From Halieaceae bacterium UBA5085 (GTDB lineage Bacteria > Pseudomonadota > Gammaproteobacteria > Pseudomonadales > Halieaceae), in assembly GCA_002414665.1 (NCBI GenBank), contig DIAF01000038.1:92492-156491 (forward strand): 64,000 nucleotides of DNA, read 5' to 3'. The translations under genes were made by a program, and so were the position numbers. Below, piece by piece: positions 1 through 7,580 of the stretch (within the stretch, counting starts at the first letter, position 1; the number at the start of each line of letters is the position of its first letter). The notes beneath the pieces are model-generated. The model saw only the letters and a list, made by a program, of their open reading frames with translations, did not search any database and had not been told where the DNA came from.

Positions 1-594
1 CTCTCGGTGGTGTTGGTCCCGCGCGACACGGCGGGCGTTGAAATCGAACGCACCGTCATGGCCGACAGCCGCAACGCCGCCAATATCCGCTTTACCGGGG
101 TCAGCATTGCCAGCACCCAGGTCGTCGGCACCGAAGGTGAAGCCGGCCATTGGCTGGACGACGTGCTCGACCGGGGTCGCATCGCCATGGCGGCCGAGAT
201 GCTGGGCAGCGTTGAGGAGGTGTTCGCGCGCACGGTGGCGTGGCTGAAGGAGCGCGTACAGTTCGGCGTACCCATCGGCAGCTTTCAGGCCCTGCAACAC
301 CGCGCGGCCAGCTTGCAGGCTGAGCTGGAGCTGGCACGATCCGTGGTCCTGCAGGCGCTGACCGTCGTGGACGAGCAGCCACAGCAGCTGGCCATCATGG
401 CCAGTCTCGCCAAGGCCACTCTCAACGAACTGGCCAGACACGCCACCAATGAGGCCGTGCAAATGCACGGCGGCATCGGGGTAACCGATGAGCTCGAGAT
501 CGGGTTCTTCCTGAAACGCGCACGCACTGCCATGCAGATTTTTGGCGACACCGGTTTCCACAAGGACCGCTATGCCACCCTGTGCGGCTATTGA
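1..594 (+). CDS. Acyl-CoA dehydrogenase, C-terminal part (5' end outside window)
   Basis: The reading frame is open from the first base, so this is the 3' part of a longer gene. The visible 198 residues cover the middle beta domain end and the C-terminal helical domain of an FAD-dependent acyl-CoA dehydrogenase. Recognisable family segments are ERVQFGVPIGSFQALQHR, where the arginine/glutamine region contacts FAD of the partner subunit, and the near-C-terminal QMHGGIGVTDE, followed by a charged helix that usually closes the FAD site. Such enzymes introduce a trans-2,3 double bond into acyl-CoA. The substrate cannot be told from this fragment. A ketosteroid isomerase gene starts 30 bases downstream on the same strand, which makes a steroid side-chain or ring-degradation role possible, as inference only. 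Confidence 0.88.
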   Translation, partial: LSVVLVPRDTAGVEIERTVMADSRNAANIRFTGVSIASTQVVGTEGEAGHWLDDVLDRGRIAMAAEMLGSVEEVFARTVAWLKERVQFGVPIGSFQALQHRAASLQAELELARSVVLQALTVVDEQPQQLAIMASLAKATLNELARHATNEAVQMHGGIGVTDELEIGFFLKRARTAMQIFGDTGFHKDRYATLCGY

Positions 595-624
595 AGGCAC
601 ACCACAGAGAACGAGGTCACTGAT

Positions 625-987
625 ATGGACAATGCAGACAAGATCGCCATGGTAGAACGCTACGTCGAGGCCTTTGAAAAGTCCGACGTGGAGATTATTC
701 GCGGCATGTACGCCGACAATGCGGTGGTGGAAGACCCGGTGGGCACGGAGCCGCACCGCGGCCTGGATGCCATCTGCGCATTTTACCAGGGTGCCCTGGG
801 CGCCGGCGCCAAACTGCGGCTGTCAGGACAGGTGCGCTGCGCGGGTAATGCGGTCGCCTTCCCTTTTCACGTTGTCATGCCGGGAATGCAGATTGACGTC
901 ATCGATGTGTTTGAATTCGATGACAACGGCAAGATCAGCAGCATGAAAGCCTACTGGGGCCCGGATAACCTGCGCAAGGACGGCTGA
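625..987 (+). CDS. ksi: Ketosteroid isomerase (steroid delta-isomerase), NTF2-like fold
   Basis: This 120-residue protein matches bacterial 3-oxo-delta5-steroid isomerases in length and along the whole chain. The three catalytic residues known from the Comamonas and Pseudomonas enzymes are present in equivalent places: Tyr13 in the RYVEAF helix (Tyr14 in Comamonas), Asp37 in VEDPVGTEP (the base, Asp38) and Asp94 in DVIDVFEF (Asp99, oxyanion hole). The cone-shaped NTF2-like fold also hosts many unrelated functions, but the conserved triad argues for a true isomerase moving a C5-C6 double bond to C4-C5 in 3-oxosteroids. GAGG lies a few bases ahead of the ATG. The gene follows an acyl-CoA dehydrogenase in the same direction and converges on the efflux operon end. 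Confidence 0.85.
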   Translation: MDNADKIAMVERYVEAFEKSDVEIIRGMYADNAVVEDPVGTEPHRGLDAICAFYQGALGAGAKLRLSGQVRCAGNAVAFPFHVVMPGMQIDVIDVFEFDDNGKISSMKAYWGPDNLRKDG

Positions 988-993
988 TCTGGC

Positions 994-2055
994 TCACGGG
1001 CCCGGGGCCGCTGGCAGCACGCGGTCGCCGGGCTCCAGACCGGCAACGACCTCGACCCGGCCATCGGCGTTGCGCTTGCCAACGCGTAAAAACCGGCGCT
1101 CCGGCCCCTCCGGGCCGACAACGTAAGCCACCCACAGCTGTCCCACCCGTGCCAGCAGCGTCTCGGGCACACGGATGCGCTGCTCGCTACCCGCCGGCAC
1201 TTCAATGCGCGCATACAGGCCCGGCAGCAGCCGGTCATCATAAGGGAGACGGACCTTTACGAGAAAACTGCGAGACCCGGGTTCCGCCGCCGGCACGATT
1301 TCCTCGATGCTGCCGCTCACCCTACTGTCCAGTGCCGGCAGGCTCACCGGTACCGTCTGGCCCACGGTAAGACTCACTGCAAGCTGTTCGCGAACGCTTG
1401 CTTCAACCCGCAGTGACAGCGGGTTGTAGAGCGACAACAGTCGTGTACCCGGGGCTGCGGTATCGCCAGGTTCTGCAAAGCGGTCCACAACCCGACCATC
1501 CAGTGGAGAACGAATAGAAGCATAGGCCAGCGCCGCACGCGCTTCCTCCAGACCTTGCTCCGCACGTTGCAGATCCGCCTGCAGGCTGTCGCGCGTTGCC
1601 TGGGCCGCATCCCGGTCGGACGCCGAAAGCAGGCCGCGCTCCTGCAACTCGATACTGCGCTGCAGGTTGCGTTCGGCTTCCGTGTAACGGGCGCGCACAG
1701 CGGTGATCTGATTGCCGGCCTGGGCAACGCGCGCTTCCAGATCCGTCTTCTCCAGTTCCAGCAGGAGCTGACCTTCGCTGACTGTGTCGCCGGCGCGCAC
1801 CAGTATCCGCTCAATGCGCGCCATGATACGTGACGAAATCAGCGTCGCCTGCTTTGCTTCCACAGAGCCCGGCACCGGTTCGGTAATGGCCACGTCCTCC
1901 ATGGTTACGAGGTAGGTCGCCTGCTCCGGCTCAGCCGGAGGCGGCACAAGACCTGGCGCAAGGCGATCATCGAAAACCCCGGCCATCCAGCTCACCATCA
2001 GTACCAGCACCACTATCGCCGCCAGAGCCGGCACCCATTTCCAGATACTACGCAT
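994..2055 (-). CDS. RND efflux periplasmic adaptor (HlyD/AcrA-type)
   Basis: The 353-residue protein begins with a membrane anchor (about residues 7-26) and continues with the barrel-sandwich/lipoyl half motif, a helical hairpin of heptad-like composition (about 95-170, around the ITAVRARYTEAERNLQ segment), the second lipoyl half and beta-barrel domains. This is the layout of membrane fusion proteins that bridge an inner-membrane RND pump to an outer-membrane channel. Its start overlaps the 3' end of the pump gene by 8 bases, so the two are translationally coupled. No outer-membrane TolC-type factor is encoded next to it, so one must come from elsewhere. The transported compound is unknown. 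Confidence 0.9.
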   Translation of the reverse strand: MRSIWKWVPALAAIVVLVLMVSWMAGVFDDRLAPGLVPPPAEPEQATYLVTMEDVAITEPVPGSVEAKQATLISSRIMARIERILVRAGDTVSEGQLLLELEKTDLEARVAQAGNQITAVRARYTEAERNLQRSIELQERGLLSASDRDAAQATRDSLQADLQRAEQGLEEARAALAYASIRSPLDGRVVDRFAEPGDTAAPGTRLLSLYNPLSLRVEASVREQLAVSLTVGQTVPVSLPALDSRVSGSIEEIVPAAEPGSRSFLVKVRLPYDDRLLPGLYARIEVPAGSEQRIRVPETLLARVGQLWVAYVVGPEGPERRFLRVGKRNADGRVEVVAGLEPGDRVLPAAPGP

Positions 2056-5000
2056 TGCTTGCGACCTCCCCGGTCTCGCGGTCGAAGACCAGTAGATACA
2101 CCACGGGTACCACCACCAGGGTCAACAGTGTCGACGCGATGATGCCGAAAATAATTGCCAGCGCAAGGCCGCTGAAGACCGGGTCCAGAATAATCACCAG
2201 ATTGCCGAGCAACGTTGTGCCCGCCGTCAAGAGCACCGGACGCATGCGCACATGCCCCGCTTCCAGCAGAGCGCTGCGAACGCTCGCCCCCCGATCACGG
2301 GCCTGGGTAACAAACTCAACAAGGATCAGTGAATTGCGCACCACGATGCCCGCCAGCGCAATCATGCCGATCATTGCCGTTGCGGTGAACAACACCGGGT
2401 CTGGGGCACCCGCAACGCTCCGCTCTCCCAACATGTTCAGCCACCAGAATCCAGGCATGATACCGATCACGGTCAATGGGATGGCCGCCATGATAATCAG
2501 CGACAGTACAGAGGAATCTGTTTGCACCCGCAATACGAAGAAAATTGCCACCAGGGCGAAAGCGAACGCCAACCCCATATCGCGGAACACGTCGACGGTG
2601 ATCCGCCACTCACCCTCACCGGTCCAGCGCACCTCGATATCCTCGGGCAGTTCCCAGCCATCACCTCCGCCAGGATTGAGGAAGCTGCGTTGTGTCCAGT
2701 CGTTGGCGCTACCCGGGGTGGTGCCCCGGTCGGCTACGATATCGGCAATCACATCGGCGGGAGGACGACCCGACAGCTCAGCGGTGACATAGACCACCGG
2801 GCGGAGGTCCTTGCGGTAGATCGCCTGGTCCGCCGCCAATTGCCGAAACTCGCCAAGCTCGCCCAGCGCCACCAGAGGTTGCGGCGCCGCATCCAGCCCA
2901 CTGGCCTTGCTGGCCTGGGTGATGCCCGGACGCCCCTTGACCTGCAAGCGTGCAAAATCATGTGGCGAAACCCGCTGTTCGGGGGCCAGACGCAGCAGCA
3001 GGGGCAGGGGCACCGCTTCACTGGCCTCCTGCAGATACCCTGCCACCAGACCCTCATTCGCCATGGCAATGGTGTCATTGATATCTGCCGTCGACACGCC
3101 GGACAATGCGGCTCGCGGCTTGTCCGTGACGAAACGCCAGCGCATCTGCCGCGCCTCCACTGACGTATCCACCTCCACCACATGGGCTTCTCGCGCCAGA
3201 CGCGCCGCCAGCTGCCGGGCTGCAGCCTGCTGCTGCTCATACGGTGTCAACGTGTCGCCATACACCTCGGCCACCAGCGTGCTCATCACAGGAGGACCCG
3301 GAGGCACTTCCACCACCTTCAGCTGCACACCCTCGGCCTGCAACGGCGCGAGCAACGCCCGGATGCGCAGCACAACACCGTGCGATTGCTGCTCGCGAGC
3401 GGCCTTGTCGACCAGTACCACTCTGAGGTCGGCCAGCTGCGGTGCCACACGCTGGTAGTACCGGCGCACCATGCCGTTGAAATCGATCGGTGAGGGCTCG
3501 CCGACAAATGCGGCCACGGTCTGCACTTCGGGCACACGCAGCAGGGACTGCATGACACGCTGGGTCAACGCCGCTGTCTGCTCGAGCGTGGCCGACTCCG
3601 GCAAGTCGACCAGCACCTGGATCTCGTTCTTGTTGTCGTAGGGGAGCAATTTCAAAGGCACAAGGCGCAACAAGGGGAGACTGGCTGCGAGCAGAAACAG
3701 CACAATCACCACCCACACCACCAGACGTGCTCTACCCCGGTCTGCGAGTAAGGGGCCCACCAGCCTGGCGTAAAAGCCATTGCTGCTGGCACCGCTACCT
3801 CCCGCCAATGCATCAAGAGCCGGGCTGTCCACCGAGGGCAGCAGACGCCCGGCTAGCCAGGGCGTGACGAGAAAGGCAACCAGAGTGCTACTGATAACAG
3901 CGACAGGCACGTTGAACGCCATGGGCGCCATATACGGCCCCATCATGCCGGTGATAAACGCCAGGGGCAGAAAGGCCACGACGATGGTCAGGGTCGACAT
4001 CAGCAAGGGCACACGGATCTCCGCCATTGCATCGATAATGCGTCGCGCGCGCGGACCGCTGCCGACGGCAAAGTTGCGCGCGATGTTATCGACACCAGTG
4101 ATAGGATCATCCACCAGCAAGCCGAGGGCGAGAATCAATGCAAACAGGGTAACGCGGTTAATGGTATAGCCGAAGGCCATGTCCAGCGCCAGCGTAAACC
4201 CGTAGCAAATGGGCACCGCGAGACCCACCACCAGGCCCGCGCGCCAGCCCAGGAATACGCTGATAAACACCACCACGGTGACGATAGCAAAGCCCAGGCT
4301 GCTGGCCAGGTTGTTGACTTTTTCATCGGCTGTTTGCCCATAGTCGCGCAATACACTCACGTGCATCTGCGCCGGGAGCAATTCGCGCTGCAGCGCGTCC
4401 AGCTCTGCGTGCACCCGCTGCGCCAGGCCTACGGCATTGGTTCCCGGCTTCTTGGCGACATTCAGTGTCACCATGGGGTAACGCGACGGGGACTGTCCAT
4501 TTGCCGCGCGGTCTCCGGCAAAACTGATCCAGGTGTAGCTCGCCGGTTCCTGCGGTCCGTCCACAATCCGCGCAACATCGCGCAAATACACCGGCACACC
4601 ATCGATCACATTTACAACCAGCCCGGGCAACTCGTGGGCGCCGCGCAGCGCATCTCCGCTTTCCAGCAGAATCGACGCGTTGTTGAAGGTCCAGCGGCCT
4701 GCGGATTGCAGGTGGTTGGATGCCCTCAGGGCCGCGCTCACTTCGGCCGCACTGGTGCGCCGCGCGGCCAGGCTTTCCGGGTCCAGCAGTATCTGCACCT
4801 GACGGGCACGGCCGCCGGTTACCGTCACTTCACCGGTGTCTGGCAAGCGCTGCAGCCGTGTACTCAGTTCATCCGCCACGCGACGCAAATCGTAATCGCT
4901 ATAGCGCTCCGGAGCCTCGGACCACAATGCGAGCACCAGGATCGCGACGTCATCGACCTCCACCGGACTCAGGTGCCAGCGGCTGACAACGGCGGGCAAC

Positions 5001-5365
5001 AGCTGAGGATTGGAGTAAAGCTTGTTATAGGTGTTCAGCAGGGCTTCTTCACGATCCTCACCGACATAGAACGACAGTGTGGCTACCGAACGCCCGGCAG
5101 TTGTTGTGGAGTACACATGTTCGACCCCCGGAATCTGCGCCAGCAACTTTTCCAACGGGACCGCCACCTGCCGCTCCACCTGCCCGGCGGTCAGCCCGGG
5201 CGCCTCGACAAACACATCCACCACCGGCACTACGATCTGCGGTTCTTCCTCACGCGGCGTTAACAGCAGTGACAGTATCCCCGCCACGATGCCAATTGCG
5301 AACAGCAGCCTGGGCAAGCCACCACCCAGGGTGTAATTCACCATACGGTCCAGCGGGTGACTCAT
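2048..5365 (-). CDS. RND-family efflux pump, inner-membrane permease
   Basis: At 1105 residues this is a full RND permease with the expected plan: one N-terminal membrane helix (about 18-36), a large periplasmic loop, a block of membrane helices, a second periplasmic loop and the final helices. The proton relay of helix 4 is visible as GLLVDDPITGVDN, matching the AcrB aspartate pair. The protein looks like the hydrophobe/amphiphile branch of divergent single-adaptor pumps and lacks the heavy-metal CusA signature as far as I can tell. The gene starts 2 bases after the stop of the ArsR-type regulator and overlaps the adaptor gene at its end, so the three form one operon with unusual order: regulator, pump, adaptor. 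Substrate unknown. Confidence 0.93.
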   Translation of the reverse strand: MSHPLDRMVNYTLGGGLPRLLFAIGIVAGILSLLLTPREEEPQIVVPVVDVFVEAPGLTAGQVERQVAVPLEKLLAQIPGVEHVYSTTTAGRSVATLSFYVGEDREEALLNTYNKLYSNPQLLPAVVSRWHLSPVEVDDVAILVLALWSEAPERYSDYDLRRVADELSTRLQRLPDTGEVTVTGGRARQVQILLDPESLAARRTSAAEVSAALRASNHLQSAGRWTFNNASILLESGDALRGAHELPGLVVNVIDGVPVYLRDVARIVDGPQEPASYTWISFAGDRAANGQSPSRYPMVTLNVAKKPGTNAVGLAQRVHAELDALQRELLPAQMHVSVLRDYGQTADEKVNNLASSLGFAIVTVVVFISVFLGWRAGLVVGLAVPICYGFTLALDMAFGYTINRVTLFALILALGLLVDDPITGVDNIARNFAVGSGPRARRIIDAMAEIRVPLLMSTLTIVVAFLPLAFITGMMGPYMAPMAFNVPVAVISSTLVAFLVTPWLAGRLLPSVDSPALDALAGGSGASSNGFYARLVGPLLADRGRARLVVWVVIVLFLLAASLPLLRLVPLKLLPYDNKNEIQVLVDLPESATLEQTAALTQRVMQSLLRVPEVQTVAAFVGEPSPIDFNGMVRRYYQRVAPQLADLRVVLVDKAAREQQSHGVVLRIRALLAPLQAEGVQLKVVEVPPGPPVMSTLVAEVYGDTLTPYEQQQAAARQLAARLAREAHVVEVDTSVEARQMRWRFVTDKPRAALSGVSTADINDTIAMANEGLVAGYLQEASEAVPLPLLLRLAPEQRVSPHDFARLQVKGRPGITQASKASGLDAAPQPLVALGELGEFRQLAADQAIYRKDLRPVVYVTAELSGRPPADVIADIVADRGTTPGSANDWTQRSFLNPGGGDGWELPEDIEVRWTGEGEWRITVDVFRDMGLAFAFALVAIFFVLRVQTDSSVLSLIIMAAIPLTVIGIMPGFWWLNMLGERSVAGAPDPVLFTATAMIGMIALAGIVVRNSLILVEFVTQARDRGASVRSALLEAGHVRMRPVLLTAGTTLLGNLVIILDPVFSGLALAIIFGIIASTLLTLVVVPVVYLLVFDRETGEVASNA

Positions 5366-5367
5366 GC

Positions 5368-5682
5368 TCAGCGTTGCTCCTCGCCACAGTACAGTGAGTG
5401 CAGCACCTGTAGCACCGCGGCCACCTCGCCCGCGGCAATCGAGTAGTAGACCTGCTGTCCGTCACGCCGGGCCTTCACCAGGCCTGCTTCGCGCAGGCGC
5501 GCGAGGTGTTGCGACAAGGCGGACTGCGACAAATCCAGCCCTGAATTCAAGGCGCCTACGGAGCACTCGCCTTCGACCAGCGAACACAGAATCAGCAACC
5601 GCTGTTCATTGGCGAGTTCCTTGAGCAGGGCGACGGCCTGCCGCGCCTGCCGGGCCATTGCGGCAGCATCCATTTCCGACAC
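5368..5682 (-). CDS. ArsR-family regulator with SqrR/BigR-type cysteine pair
   Basis: This 104-residue winged-helix protein has the ArsR fold with recognition helix LSQSALSQHLARLREAGLV. Metal-binding motifs of ArsR or SmtB (ELCVCDL and similar) are absent. Two of its three cysteines matter: Cys33 in RLLILCSL and Cys99 near the end in SLYCGEE, separated by 66 residues. As I recall, the persulfide-responsive regulators SqrR and BigR, and HlyU, carry their redox cysteines with the same separation, in the same helix 2 and C-terminal helix contexts, so this is probably a reactive-sulfur or redox sensor. It heads the efflux operon and very likely controls it from the AT-rich inverted repeat just upstream. 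Sensor type is inference; ArsR family membership is clear. Confidence 0.85.
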   Translation of the reverse strand: MSEMDAAAMARQARQAVALLKELANEQRLLILCSLVEGECSVGALNSGLDLSQSALSQHLARLREAGLVKARRDGQQVYYSIAAGEVAAVLQVLHSLYCGEEQR

Positions 5683-5715
5683 TCCTGTTGCACCTCCAAC
5701 GATACTGGCGACGAT

Positions 5716-5735
5716 ATATTAGATTTACTTAATAT
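5716..5735. promoter_or_regulatory. AT-rich inverted repeat, candidate operator of the ArsR-type regulator
   Basis: ATATTA and TAATAT form perfect 6-base arms around an 8-base spacer in the divergent gap between the regulator and the class II aldolase-like gene. The site is markedly AT-rich in a GC-rich genome. On the minus strand it overlaps a plausible promoter (TTTACA, 16 bases, TATATC), where a bound repressor would block the efflux operon. Operator assignment is inference from position and symmetry. Confidence 0.45.
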
Positions 5736-5810
5736 GTAAAGTGTTTGACGCCCGTGCAGGTATAAAACGTCTACACTGCAGGTCTGAATATACATGGAAG
5801 AGGCACTGAA

Positions 5811-6602
5811 ATGCGTACTGCGAACAACATCATCATGAACCGCGACACCAGTCGCATGGGCGGTGAATCCACCGACAAGTCCCTAAGTGAGCTGCGAACT
5901 GAGCGCAAACAGCGCCTTGCTGCAACACTGCGCCTGTTTGGCAAGTTCGGCTTCGACGAGGGTGTCGCAGGCCATGTCACCGTGCGCGACCCGGAACACA
6001 GGGATCACTTCTGGGTCAATCCCATGGGACGTTCATTCAAACAAATGCGGGTATCCGACCTCCTGCTGGTCAGCCATACCGGCGATGTTGTAGAGGGTGA
6101 CGGGTTGCTCAACGGTGCGGCCTTCACCATCCATTCGCGCATCCACATGGCGCACCCAAGGGTGACTGCAGCAGCCCATTCGCACTCGCTGTATGGCAAG
6201 GCCTGGGCGTCTCTGGGGCGAACGCTGGATCCCATCACCCAGGACGCCTGCGCCTTTTTTGAAGACCATGTGCTGTTCGACGACTTCACGGGCGTTGTGC
6301 TGGACAACGCCGAGGGCGAGCGAATCGCAGCGGCGCTTGGCGACAGCAAGGCCGCTATCCTGCAGAACCACGGCCTGCTGACCGTTGGCGAAAGCGTGGA
6401 CGAGGCGGCCTGGTGGTTTATCACCATGGAGCGCTCCTGCCAGGCGCAGCTACTGGCCGAGGCTGCAGGTACGCCAAAGCTGATCGATGCGGAATGCGCT
6501 CGCGCGACCCGTGGCACCGTTGGCTCACCTCTGGCGGGCTGGTTCAGCTTCCAGCCACTGTATGACGTGATTGTTGCAGAACAGCCCGAACTACTCGAAT
6601 AA
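5811..6602 (+). CDS. Class II aldolase/adducin family protein
   Basis: The 263-residue protein has the class II aldolase fold signature: the metal-ligand pair in AAAHSHSLYGKAW (about residue 125) and the third histidine in ILQNHGLLT (about residue 187). Bacterial members include L-fuculose- and L-ribulose-phosphate enzymes, and a broad group of unassigned aldolase/decarboxylase-like proteins; this one is of the latter type, close to adducin-head homologues of about 250 residues. The ATG is preceded by GGAAGAGG. It is divergent from the ArsR-type regulator and could share its operator. Substrate not predictable. A later start at Met9 or Met16 is possible because the first 20 residues are not conserved-looking. 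Confidence 0.82.
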   Translation: MRTANNIIMNRDTSRMGGESTDKSLSELRTERKQRLAATLRLFGKFGFDEGVAGHVTVRDPEHRDHFWVNPMGRSFKQMRVSDLLLVSHTGDVVEGDGLLNGAAFTIHSRIHMAHPRVTAAAHSHSLYGKAWASLGRTLDPITQDACAFFEDHVLFDDFTGVVLDNAEGERIAAALGDSKAAILQNHGLLTVGESVDEAAWWFITMERSCQAQLLAEAAGTPKLIDAECARATRGTVGSPLAGWFSFQPLYDVIVAEQPELLE

Positions 6603-6666
6603 GCGGCTACGAACGTCCGCGCGGGGGTGGTATCCTGCGCGGAGCTTCCCCCCAGACGGATACCGC

Positions 6667-7575
6667 ATGTCACGAGCGTTCTGGTACAAATTCCTGTTGG
6701 CCGTGTTCCTCATTGCACTGGCCGTTATCCAGTTCATACCGCCTGCACCCGTGCAGCTGCCCGCGGAATTGCCCGTTGCTGAACGGGAATCCGCCCGCCT
6801 GCTGGGCTTCGAAGGTATCCACAATTTCCGCGACCTCGGCGGCTACACGACCGAAGACGGACGCCGGGTAGCCTGGGGGAAGCTGTACCGCTCGGGTCAC
6901 TTCGCCACCGCGACACGCAGCGACCTGCAACAGCTTGAGCGCCTGCGGCTGGACACGCTGATCGATTTCCGCTCTGTCGGTGAACGTGAGGAGGAACCCA
7001 GCCGCGTACCCGAAGACGCACCGTTCACACAACTGAGCATCCCAACCCTCGATGCCGGCAACGACGCCATGGTCAGCGAGCTGCGCGAGCGGATCGAAAG
7101 CGGCGATCTGGAAGGGTTCGATGCCGATGCGTTCATGCTACAGGCCAACCGACAGTTTGCCGACGAGTTCACCCCACAGTATCGTCAATTCATGCACGCA
7201 GTGCTGAGGGCCGAGGGGCGCCCTGTGGCCTGGCAGTGCACTGCCGGCAAAGACCGCACAGGATTTGCTGCCGCTATTCTACTGCGCATTCTGGGGGTTT
7301 CCGACGAACAGATCATCGAGGACTACCTCGCCAGCCGCGAGCCGGCGCTGGATGCTCGCAGTCGTGAGTTGATGCTGCTGCGGGTCTTCAAGGGAGAGGC
7401 TGCAGCCGCAACCGTGGCCACCATGTTGGGTGTGGATTCGCGCTGGCTACAGGCCGGTTTCGACGAGATTGATGCGCGCTGGGGCAGCTTCGATGCCTAT
7501 GTCCGTGATGGCCTGGCACTCTCAACAGCGGACGTCCAGACCCTGCGCCGGCAGTTGCTGGCGGGGGCCGGGTAA
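6667..7575 (+). CDS. Membrane-anchored tyrosine-phosphatase-like protein
   Basis: The 302-residue protein starts with an uncleaved-looking hydrophobic anchor (about residues 8-25), then a phosphatase domain of the bacterial Y_phosphatase3 type, with the family motif HNFRDLGGY and the P-loop QCTAGKDRTG. The catalytic CX5R residues are Cys191 and Arg197; the usual histidine before the cysteine is glutamine. Family members remove phosphate from phosphotyrosine or from phosphoinositide-like lipids. The anchor places the domain at the membrane, probably on the periplasmic side. The cardiolipin synthase gene follows after 5 bases, so a phospholipid phosphate such as phosphatidylglycerophosphate is an attractive but unproven substrate. 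The ATG was chosen because the anchor begins there; upstream in-frame codons belong to the preceding gene's end. Confidence 0.8.
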   Translation: MSRAFWYKFLLAVFLIALAVIQFIPPAPVQLPAELPVAERESARLLGFEGIHNFRDLGGYTTEDGRRVAWGKLYRSGHFATATRSDLQQLERLRLDTLIDFRSVGEREEEPSRVPEDAPFTQLSIPTLDAGNDAMVSELRERIESGDLEGFDADAFMLQANRQFADEFTPQYRQFMHAVLRAEGRPVAWQCTAGKDRTGFAAAILLRILGVSDEQIIEDYLASREPALDARSRELMLLRVFKGEAAAATVATMLGVDSRWLQAGFDEIDARWGSFDAYVRDGLALSTADVQTLRRQLLAGAG

Positions 7576-7580
7576 GCCGC

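Noticed and set aside
4334..5263. Plus-strand open frame of 309 codons opposite the RND pump
   Set aside because: Antisense to the pump N-terminal part, no family features.
5745..5766. TTGACG and TATAAA as a promoter for the class II aldolase-like gene
   Set aside because: The spacing between the elements is only 10 bases, too short for a sigma-70 promoter.
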